From Eutrophocola sp964601805 (GTDB lineage Bacteria; Pseudomonadota; Gammaproteobacteria; Pseudomonadales; Pseudohongiellaceae): a stretch of 8,862 nt of DNA. Position numbers and translations under genes: made by a program. Numbering within the stretch: the first letter of the stretch is position 1; each line of letters begins with the position of its first letter. The stretch covers positions 1 to 8,862 of the forward strand of contig CAZROW010000090.1 of assembly GCA_964601805.1 (NCBI GenBank). Reading direction: 5' to 3'. Shown piece by piece: positions 1-6,880 of this stretch. A model generated the notes under the pieces. It had not been told where the DNA came from and did not search any database. It worked only from the letters and a program-made list of their open reading frames with translations.

Positions 1-1780
1 CTGACCACGACGGCAAGTATCTCTCCCAGGGACTGGCCCAGGGTCAGGGGAGCACCGCCCCCTTCTCCACCCTCACCGGTTTCTCCATGACAGGGCAGAC
101 AGGTCTGGCGGTACAGGGTTTCACCTGTGGCCAGGTCAGCCGGCCGGTCCGGCAACGTGGCAAGGATTGCCTCCGGTGTGGTTTCAGCGTTTGAGGCTGT
201 TTCCTCCTCGACATATTCATCCAGCGTGCCTTCCAGCGAAAACAGCCAGATACTGTCGCCGGCCGCATTTGGAGCATACAGCGTACCACCGGCAAACGCC
301 GCAACCATCTGCCTGCCCTCGTGGGCGAATACCGTGGGTGACTGGTGAATGCCGGTATCCGTGGCAAATGACCAGAGCATCTCTCCGTTACTGCTGTTCA
401 ATGCGGTTAACCTGCCATCGTTGCGCCCGATAAAAAGCAGGCCGCCGGCAGTGACGGTGGACCCGCTGAAACAGCGATCGCCCCATTGCTGGCGCCAGGC
501 CACTTCCCGGGTACTCAGGTCGACGGCCAGCAGGATACCCCGGCGCGGAATACCGGTGTTGCCAAAAGTATCCGTATGTTCATAGGGAACATATTCCGGT
601 GAGCCGTCCCGTGAGCTGGCCACCAGGGCGCCAATGGAGTCGGTGGCACACACCGTCATCAGGTGCGACTGCGGATCATAGGAACTGGGATGCCAGTTTA
701 CAAAGGAAAGGGGACGGTAGATTACACTGCCTTCCATGGGCAAGGGGGTAAAGGTGCGGCCTTCATTGACCAGCGGCCAGCCTTCCGGCGCCATGTCGAT
801 AGTATGCGGCAGTATTGGCTCACCAGCCGGAATGGGCTGTGTGGGAGACGTGGCACGTCCTGGCACCTGGGGCACAGGCACTTCGTTGATCTCGAACAGT
901 GGTTCGCCGGTAGCGCGATCCAGAATATACAGGTAACCCGTTTTCGGGACCTGGGCTAACCCATGGCGCAGCACACCGTCTATTTCAGCATCAAACAGGA
1001 TCACCGGGTTCGGGGAGTCGTAATCCCATATATCATGATGAATCTCCTGGAAATGCCAGCGGTATTCGCCACTGTGGGCATCCAGGGCAAGGATGGAGGC
1101 AGTAAACAGATTATCGCCGGGGCGCACACCACCATTGAACGTGGGGTAGGCATTGCCGGTCGTGAAATAAATCATGTCCAGCTCCGGATCCACCGCCGGG
1201 GTATTCCACACCGGGGCACCGCCATACTTCCAGACCTCGTTGTCCTGCGACCAGGTATCGTGGCCGAACTCACCCGGGCCGGGAATGGTGTAGAAGGTCC
1301 ACAGGCTCTCACCGGTATCGGCATCGTAGGCACTGATGCGTCCCCTGATGCCCAGGTCACCGCCGACGTAACCGATGATGACCATACCATCGTAATACAG
1401 CGGTGCAGCGGTCAGGCTGTAACCCAGTTCGGAATCGGCATCATGGACTGACCAGATCTCTTCCCCGGTGGTTTGATCCAGGGCCACCAGCCGTGCGTCC
1501 AGGCGCCCCATGAACACCTTGCCTTCACCGATGGCCACGCCCCGGTTGACCCAGCCGCAGCAGACATTGATGACATCGGGATCCAGGTTGGCTTCGTATT
1601 GCCAGAGGATATCGCCACTGTCGACATCCAGGGCAAAGACATCATTGGCGCCGGTACTCACGAACAGGGTTCCCTCATGGGCGAGGATTTGTGCCTGCCC
1701 GGAAAAACGCGGTCCGACACCGGAGCCATTCAACCGGACATGCCATTCGGCTTTCATGTCCTGGACATTATCGCGGTTGA
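1..1780 (-). CDS. PQQ-dependent quinohemoprotein alcohol dehydrogenase, partial at both ends
   Basis: Reading 1778 down to 3 on the minus strand gives 592 codons without a stop. Tryptophan-docking-like repeats (LDVDSGDILW, AYDADTGESLW, ALNSSNGEMLW) indicate an eight-bladed PQQ beta-propeller. Family landmarks are present: adjacent cysteines (codons 1557-1562) that form the vicinal disulfide over PQQ, TTGN with the metal-binding Asn (1152-1154), the catalytic Asp in IWDYD (1023-1025), the PKTG lysine motif and NWHP. A CLPCH heme c motif (87-101) begins a C-terminal cytochrome domain that runs off the window, so this is a type II-like quinohemoprotein rather than a plain methanol dehydrogenase. 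The family oxidises alcohols or aldehydes in the periplasm and passes electrons to heme c. By family length, roughly 50-80 N-terminal residues, including any signal peptide, are missing in the assembly gap. It is divergent from the DUF1592 operon. Two metal-site residues are unusual (see findings). The substrate cannot be read from sequence. Confidence 0.93.
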
Positions 1781-1880
1781 NNNNNNNNNNNNNNNNNNNN
1801 NNNNNNNNNNNNNNNNNNNNNNNNNNNNNNNNNNNNNNNNNNNNNNNNNNNNNNNNNNNNNNNNNNNNNNNNNNNNNNNN
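1781..1880. other. Assembly gap (100 N)
   Basis: Exactly 100 undetermined bases, the usual placeholder for a scaffold gap of unknown size. It removes the start codon, the signal peptide and the first propeller segment of the minus-strand dehydrogenase. No reading frame just right of the gap looks like a signal peptide for that gene, so its start probably lies inside the gap. The missing DNA is therefore likely longer than 100 bases. Confidence 0.97.
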
Positions 1881-1921
1881 GTGCAGCCCCAACTGCGACA
1901 CACCGAATGGACTTTATTTAA

Positions 1922-1943
1922 TGCAATCCTATGCCCGATTGCA
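1922..1943. repeat. Inverted repeat, 7-bp arms, possible operator
   Basis: TGCAATC at 1922-1928 and GATTGCA at 1937-1943 are perfect inverted copies separated by 8 bases. GCAATC also recurs directly at 1941-1946. The location in the divergent region would suit a dimeric regulator binding site, but arms this short can arise by chance and no regulator gene is in view. Confidence 0.3.
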
Positions 1944-2063
1944 ATCACGCCCCATGGCCACTGCCCTGCTGCCTGTCAGGAAGAGGGCAAGCAACCGGTC
2001 TTTATCCTGCAAATCATGCAAACAATAAGCAATTACAGGGCCTGCAACTCGACTTCGACGGGG

Positions 2064-2072
2064 TGCAATAAT
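2064..2072 (+). promoter_or_regulatory. Possible extended -10 promoter element for the DUF1592 operon
   Basis: The bases TGCAATAAT fit the extended -10 pattern TGnTATAAT, with five of six matches in the hexamer at 2067-2072. Transcription would start near 2079 and leave a leader of about 30 bases before the ATG at 2110. No good -35 box is visible at normal spacing, which an extended -10 promoter can tolerate. This is a pattern match only. Confidence 0.3.
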
Positions 2073-2109
2073 AGACTTGAGGACAGGAATTAATTGATTC
2101 GTAGCTTCA

Positions 2110-4536
2110 ATGGGGAAAACAATCAAATTAAATAAAGGACTCCTGCTGCCTGGCATACTGTGCCTGGCCGGTTTTTCCGTGTCTGCGCACGCCCAGGACA
2201 CTGCCGCACCTGCCAGCCATGAACCCGGTCACGAGCAATGGGGAATGCTTGAATCCTATTGCCTGGACTGCCACAACTTCGAGGACTGGGCCGGGGAAGT
2301 GGCCTTTGACCTGATGACACCGGCCAGCCTGGGTGAGGAACCTGCCATCTGGGAAACCGCCGTGCGCAAACTGCGCGGTCGCCTGATGCCCCCTCCTGGC
2401 AGCCCCCAACCGGAACAGCAGCGTATCGACGAATTCATCGCCTGGGCCGAGTCCACCCTGGACGGCAACCAGGCCATTCCACTGACCGGCTATGTACCGG
2501 TGCAGCGCATGAACCGGACCGAGTATTCCCGCTCTGTCCGGGAACTCATTGGTGTCGACATCAATGCCGAGGACTACCTGCCCACGGAAATCGAAGTGGA
2601 CGGTTTTGACAATATTGCCGAAGCCCTGAGCGTGTCCCCGGCGTTTCTCAACCAGTACATTCGAGCAGCCCGCCAGGCAGCCAGTCTTGCCGTGGGCAAT
2701 GCCCGTGCCAGGACAGCCCTGGTCTATTACCCGCCATCAGGCGGCAACCAGACCGGCTACCAGGACGGCATGCCGCCCGGCACTCGCGGGGGCACCCGTT
2801 TCGAGCATACCTTTCCCGCCGACGGCGAATACCGCTTCAACCTGCTGGGCCTGGGTGTGGGCCTTAATCCCAGCGCCCTGGAAACACAGCACACTGTCGT
2901 CCTGCTGGTTGACGGCACAGAAGTCTTCCGTGAGTACGTGGGCGGCCCCGCAGACCTGGCACTTGTTGACAGCCAGGGCCCGGGTGGCAACCAGCAGATC
3001 ATGGACCGTTTCACCGGCATACCTGTTTCAGTGAAAGCCGGCAAACATGAAGTCATCGTGACCTTTATTGAACGTTCCCGCGCCCAGTCCCTCTGGTGGT
3101 CGGATTCCGGTGAACTCAACCGGGTACCACGCATGCAAAGCGGCGTGGAAATCCAGGGACCTTTCAACAGTACCGGTATCTCCGCCACGCCAACCCGGGA
3201 CAAGATTTTTATCTGTACGCCGGCCTCGGCAGATGAGCAATATGACTGCGCACGGCGCATCACCGAGAACCTGGCACGGCGTGCTTTCCGCCGCCCGGTG
3301 CGGGAGAAGGACATGGCGCTGTTGATGCCATTTTTTGAACAGGGCATGGCTGAGGCCGGTTTTGATCGCGGTATCGAACAGGTTGTCGCTGCCGTGCTGT
3401 CCAGTCCCTGGTTTCTCTATCGAGGCGTCACTCCCGATCCGGGCCAGGAAGACCAGGAGTTCTTTGCCCTTGACCAGCTGGAACTGGCATCCCGGCTCTC
3501 CTTTTTTTTATGGAGCCAGATACCTGACGACGAATTACTGCAGGCGGCCATCGATGGCAAGCTTGACCAGCCCGGAGAAATGGAACACCAGGTCCGCCGC
3601 ATGCTGGAAGACCCCAGGGCCTCTGCACTGGTGGAAAATTTTGCCATCAAGTGGCTCAACCTCGACGACCTGGAAGACGTGGACCCGACACCGGGACAGT
3701 TTCCCGGCTACAGTGATGAACTGCGGGATAATTTCGGCGAGGAAGTGAAACAGTTTATTGCCAGCATCTTCCTGGAAAACAGGCCGGTGACAGAACTGAT
3801 GACCGCCAACCACACCTTTCTGAATGAACAACTGGCGCGTCATTACGGCATCGACACCGTCTTTGGTGCCCAGTTCCGCCGCGTGGAACTGGCTGACGAG
3901 AGACGCTGGGGACTGCTGGGTAAAAGTGCCGTGTTATTGCGCACCTCCTATGGTGACCGCACCTCTCCCGTACTGCGCGGCGACTGGGTACTGGAAAAGC
4001 TCATGGGCACACCGTCACCGGAACCGCCACCCAATGTGGAAACCGACCTGAATGTGCCTGATGGCCAGAAGCCGACTACCCTGCGAGCCCGCCTTGAGGA
4101 GCATCGGGAAAATCCCAGTTGCAACCAGTGTCACGGTGTCATTGATCCCATCGGACTGGCCCTGGAGAATTTCAATGTCACCGGCAGCTGGCGCGATGAA
4201 GACAAGGCCGCACAGGAACCGATTAACGCCCGGACCGTCATGCCCGGCAACATTGCCATTGAAGGGCCCGTGGAACTGCGTCATGCACTGACCCGCAAGC
4301 CCGCACAGTTCGTACAAACCCTGACTGAAAGGCTGATGATGTATGGCCTGTCCAGGGAGCTGGAATATTTTGATATGCCCCAGGTGCGCCGAATTGTTGA
4401 AGAGTCCGAAGCCTCCGGCTACCGTCTTGCCGGCATCATCCTGGGCATTGTGAACAGTGATGCCTTTCGCCTGCAAGCCAGACCCCACGAATCACAACCG
4501 CTGATGGCCGCTACTGATGCGGTACCGGCCAACTGA
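2110..4536 (+). CDS. Exported diheme DUF1587/DUF1595/DUF1592/DUF1588/DUF1585 protein
   Basis: 808 residues. Residues 1-29 are a Sec signal peptide (hydrophobic LLLPGILCLAGFSV, likely cleavage after AHA). A cytochrome c-like segment follows, with CLDCH at 51-55 and a candidate Met ligand in RLMPPPG (about 93). Then come DUF1587 (about 127-195, starting near QRMNRTEYSRSVREL), a beta-sandwich region (about 205-345), DUF1595 (about 378-440, RRAFRRPV and SSPWFLYR), DUF1592 (about 452-585), DUF1588 (about 597-695) with a second heme motif CNQCH at 671-675, and DUF1585 (about 715-787). This is the complete architecture and normal size of the planctomycete-type family, whose function is unknown. The ATG at 2110 is chosen because it starts the signal peptide and an in-frame stop lies 15 bases upstream; its ribosome site is poor (GAGGA about 26 bases away). 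It is first in a four-gene set and 12 bases before the DUF1552 gene. A periplasmic electron-transfer or oxidase role is inference from the two CxxCH motifs. Confidence 0.93.
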   Translation: MGKTIKLNKGLLLPGILCLAGFSVSAHAQDTAAPASHEPGHEQWGMLESYCLDCHNFEDWAGEVAFDLMTPASLGEEPAIWETAVRKLRGRLMPPPGSPQPEQQRIDEFIAWAESTLDGNQAIPLTGYVPVQRMNRTEYSRSVRELIGVDINAEDYLPTEIEVDGFDNIAEALSVSPAFLNQYIRAARQAASLAVGNARARTALVYYPPSGGNQTGYQDGMPPGTRGGTRFEHTFPADGEYRFNLLGLGVGLNPSALETQHTVVLLVDGTEVFREYVGGPADLALVDSQGPGGNQQIMDRFTGIPVSVKAGKHEVIVTFIERSRAQSLWWSDSGELNRVPRMQSGVEIQGPFNSTGISATPTRDKIFICTPASADEQYDCARRITENLARRAFRRPVREKDMALLMPFFEQGMAEAGFDRGIEQVVAAVLSSPWFLYRGVTPDPGQEDQEFFALDQLELASRLSFFLWSQIPDDELLQAAIDGKLDQPGEMEHQVRRMLEDPRASALVENFAIKWLNLDDLEDVDPTPGQFPGYSDELRDNFGEEVKQFIASIFLENRPVTELMTANHTFLNEQLARHYGIDTVFGAQFRRVELADERRWGLLGKSAVLLRTSYGDRTSPVLRGDWVLEKLMGTPSPEPPPNVETDLNVPDGQKPTTLRARLEEHRENPSCNQCHGVIDPIGLALENFNVTGSWRDEDKAAQEPINARTVMPGNIAIEGPVELRHALTRKPAQFVQTLTERLMMYGLSRELEYFDMPQVRRIVEESEASGYRLAGIILGIVNSDAFRLQARPHESQPLMAATDAVPAN

Positions 4537-4537
4537 C

Positions 4538-4542
4538 AGGAG
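4538..4542 (+). promoter_or_regulatory. Ribosome binding site that decides the DUF1552 start
   Basis: AGGAG lies 6 bases before the ATG at 4549, the best Shine-Dalgarno match in this operon. It abuts the TTG at 4543 and so rules against that longer start. Confidence 0.75.
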
Positions 4543-4548
4543 TTGATT

Positions 4549-5898
4549 ATGTATATCTCCAAAAAGCACCTTTCACGTCGCGCCCTGCTCAAGGGAACAG
4601 GAGCATCCATTGCCCTGCCTTTCCTGAGCGCCATGGTGCCGGCAGCCACGCCGCTGGCCCAGACGGCCGCAGCACGGACCATGAAAATGGGTTTCTTTTA
4701 TATCCCGCATGGTGCCGTGATGAACAACACCGCCTGGGGTGATGAGATGGATCACTGGAATCCAACCGGGTCTTCGGGTGACAACCTGAAACTGAACAAG
4801 ATCATGGCCCCGCTGGAGCCCTACAAGTATTGCCTGAACTCCTTCGGCAACCTGCTCAACGAAGCCTGCAAGGGCTCTGTGCATACCCTGAACCCTGCCA
4901 CCTGGTTAAGTGGCGTCAGGCCCGATGACAGTGTGGCCGGCGCCAGCATGGCAACCACCCTGGACCAGGTCATTGTTGAACACATCGGCCAGGACACCGC
5001 CCTGCCTTCCCTGCAAATCGCCTCGGAAACCACCATCCAGGGCGCCGCGTGCGGCAGTGCCGGCTGTTATTACAGCTCCACCCTGTCCTTTGCCAATGAA
5101 ACCTCACCACTGCCCATGGAATACAATCCACGCAAACTGTTCATCCAGCTCTTTGGTGAAGGCGATACCCCGGAAGAACGGGATGCCATTATTCGCCAGC
5201 AAGCCAGCCTGCTGGACATGGTGGCAGAGAGCACCCGCGACCTGCAGCGAGACCTGGGCAGCGAGGACCGCCAGGTGCTTGAAGGTTACCTGGACACCGT
5301 GCGCGAGATCGAACGCCGCGTAGAGAAAGCCTCCACCCAGGACTTTACCGGCATTGATATTCCCGGTGCACCAGTGGGCGAACAGGACAATTTCGGTGAC
5401 CAGGTCGAGCTCATGTTTGACCTCATTGCCCTGGCCTACCAGGCCGACCTGACCCGAGTGATCTCCTACATGATGGTCTCGGAAGGCACCAACCGGACCT
5501 ATAACCATATCGGGGTTCCCGATGCCTTCCATCCGGTTTCCCACCATGCCGATGACAAGGAACGCCTGTACAAGGTGGCCCGCATCCAGACCTGGCACAT
5601 GGAGAAATTCAAGAGCTTCCTCGACAAGATGGCGGCTACGCCCGATGGCGATAGCACGCTGCTGGACAATGCCATCTTCATGTATGGCTCCAATATGAGT
5701 AACAGTGACCGCCACGACAATTACCCGGTACCCAACCTGCTGGTGGGTGGCGGTTGCGGCACGCTCAAACAGGGTGGCCAGCACCTGATGCCACCGGAAC
5801 GCACGCCGCTTGCCAATCTGCACCTGACCCTGCTCAACAAGCTGGGCATTGAGGCAGACAGCTTTGCCGACAGTACCGGTACCATTGCAGGCGTATAA
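4549..5898 (+). CDS. Tat-exported DUF1552 family protein
   Basis: 449 residues. The N-terminus has the twin-arginine motif SRRALLK (9-15) followed by a hydrophobic stretch (about 16-32) and likely cleavage near residues 35-40, so it should cross the membrane folded, often a sign of a bound cofactor or metal. The body matches DUF1552: YIPHGAVMNN (51-60), a Cys pair in the CGSAGCYYSSTLS stretch (168-180), PLPMEYNPR (188-196), FGEGDTPEER, SHHADDKERL (331-340) and FMYGSNMSNSDRHD (377-390). His and Asp residues in the last two motifs could bind metal, but no catalytic activity is established for the family. The ATG at 4549 is preferred because AGGAG (4538-4542) sits 6 bases upstream; a TTG at 4543 lies too close to that site. 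DUF1552 genes commonly sit beside DUF1592 diheme genes, as here, so the two products probably work together. Only 5 bases separate it from the next gene. Confidence 0.92.
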   Translation: MYISKKHLSRRALLKGTGASIALPFLSAMVPAATPLAQTAAARTMKMGFFYIPHGAVMNNTAWGDEMDHWNPTGSSGDNLKLNKIMAPLEPYKYCLNSFGNLLNEACKGSVHTLNPATWLSGVRPDDSVAGASMATTLDQVIVEHIGQDTALPSLQIASETTIQGAACGSAGCYYSSTLSFANETSPLPMEYNPRKLFIQLFGEGDTPEERDAIIRQQASLLDMVAESTRDLQRDLGSEDRQVLEGYLDTVREIERRVEKASTQDFTGIDIPGAPVGEQDNFGDQVELMFDLIALAYQADLTRVISYMMVSEGTNRTYNHIGVPDAFHPVSHHADDKERLYKVARIQTWHMEKFKSFLDKMAATPDGDSTLLDNAIFMYGSNMSNSDRHDNYPVPNLLVGGGCGTLKQGGQHLMPPERTPLANLHLTLLNKLGIEADSFADSTGTIAGV

Positions 5899-5903
5899 AC
5901 CCG

Positions 5904-6860
5904 ATGCAAAAGACCGGTAACAAGCACCTGTCAGAACGGCGGCTCAGCCGCAGGCAATTATTGCAACACTCCCTGTCCGGGCTCGCGCTTGCCGGGCTTT
6001 CCGGCCTGCCGGGAATCAGCATTGCCCAGGAGGTGCAGGTGCGTTCACTGGGCAGCGGCATTACCCTGCTTGCCAGTGGCGGCGTTAACCAGGTGGCCTT
6101 TCAGGACAACACAGGCCTGGTCCTGGTGGACAGCGGCCCGGCTGAATCAGCCAATGCATTGATGACGGCGCTGGCGCAACTGAATCAGGGACCGGTCCAT
6201 ACCCTGTTCAACACCCACTGGCATGCACAGCAGGTCGGTGGCAATGCCCTGCTCAAAGACCAGGGCGCAAGCATAATCGCCCACGACAAGACATTGCAGC
6301 ACCTGTCTACCCGTTACTACCTGCACCATGAAAACCGTTATCACGAACCACTGGCACAGGCATCCTGGCCGACGACTGTCTTTCATGACCAGGGCACGCT
6401 GGAAAGCCGTGACGAAAAAATTGACTACGGCTGGCTGGTCCAGCCCCATACTGACGGCGATATTTTTGTCCATTTCCATGACGCCAATGTCCTGGTTGCA
6501 GGCGATGCAGTTTCGCCACTGCATGATCCTGAGCTGGACTGGTATGGCGGCGGCTGGCTGGGCGGGCGCGTCAATTCACTGGACCATCTGCTGGCCATTG
6601 CAAACGACGACACGCAGATTATTCCTGCCGCAGGCCCGGTAATGAGCCGGGCAGACCTGCAGGCTGAACGCGACATGATGCAGGAGGTCTACAACCGGGT
6701 ACTGGACCTGATTCGCCAGGGCTGTAGCGCCGAATGCATGAACCAGGAAGGCGCACTGGACGGTTTGTCGCGTACCTGGAACGATCCTGACAAGTTTCTC
6801 TATTCAGCCTACAAGGGCATGTGGGCACATCACTACAATCTTGCGCCCAATATTCTCTGA
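5904..6860 (+). CDS. Tat-exported metallo-beta-lactamase-fold protein with altered second metal site
   Basis: 318 residues. A Tat signal (LSRRQLL at 14-20, then a hydrophobic run to about 38, cleavage near SIAQ) sends it to the periplasm. The rest is an MBL fold: the LVLVDSG strand (72-78), NTHWHAQQVGGN (103-114) at the HxHxDH position, HTDGD (182-186), VLVAGDAVS (196-204) and PAAGPV (241-246) where PGHGPV is usual. Site-1 ligands H105, H107 and H182 and the bridging D201 are kept. The site-2 residues are Q109, Q110 and A243 instead of Asp, His and His. The fold's usual activity is hydrolysis of esters, thioesters or lactams; here a one-metal or non-hydrolytic role is inferred. It could belong with the MBL proteins linked to PQQ dehydrogenases, but I cannot confirm that. 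The ATG at 5904 is 5 bases after the DUF1552 stop, with only a weak AGG upstream, suggesting coupled translation. Confidence 0.9.
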   Translation: MQKTGNKHLSERRLSRRQLLQHSLSGLALAGLSGLPGISIAQEVQVRSLGSGITLLASGGVNQVAFQDNTGLVLVDSGPAESANALMTALAQLNQGPVHTLFNTHWHAQQVGGNALLKDQGASIIAHDKTLQHLSTRYYLHHENRYHEPLAQASWPTTVFHDQGTLESRDEKIDYGWLVQPHTDGDIFVHFHDANVLVAGDAVSPLHDPELDWYGGGWLGGRVNSLDHLLAIANDDTQIIPAAGPVMSRADLQAERDMMQEVYNRVLDLIRQGCSAECMNQEGALDGLSRTWNDPDKFLYSAYKGMWAHHYNLAPNIL

Positions 6861-6880
6861 GTGAGCCGGTAATAACATTC

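Larger units (their letters stand above)
1881..2109. promoter_or_regulatory. Non-coding divergent region between the dehydrogenase and the DUF1592 operon
   Basis: These 229 bases contain no convincing gene. Short frames crossing here are interrupted or run into the N gap and show no family resemblance. Parts are visibly more AT-rich than the flanking genes, as expected for a regulatory region. It holds a 7-bp inverted repeat at 1922-1943 and a possible extended -10 element at 2064-2072. An in-frame TGA at 2095-2097 rules out an upstream extension of the DUF1592 gene. Because the genes diverge, this stretch plus the missing gap DNA should carry both promoters. Confidence 0.6.

Noticed and set aside
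963..1451. A 162-residue plus-strand frame
   Set aside because: It is antisense to the PQQ dehydrogenase, whose frame across the same bases contains the catalytic motifs. No family resemblance is seen.
4543..4548. TTG start two codons before the DUF1552 ATG
   Set aside because: It directly abuts the AGGAG ribosome site; the ATG at 4549 has correct spacing and still gives an intact Tat signal.
5104..5823. A 239-residue minus-strand frame
   Set aside because: It is antisense to the DUF1552 gene and has no domain pattern or ribosome site that I can support.
6821..6880. GTG start 20 codons before the ankyrin-gene ATG
   Set aside because: It would overlap the MBL gene by 40 bases and put a polar stretch in front of a clean signal peptide.
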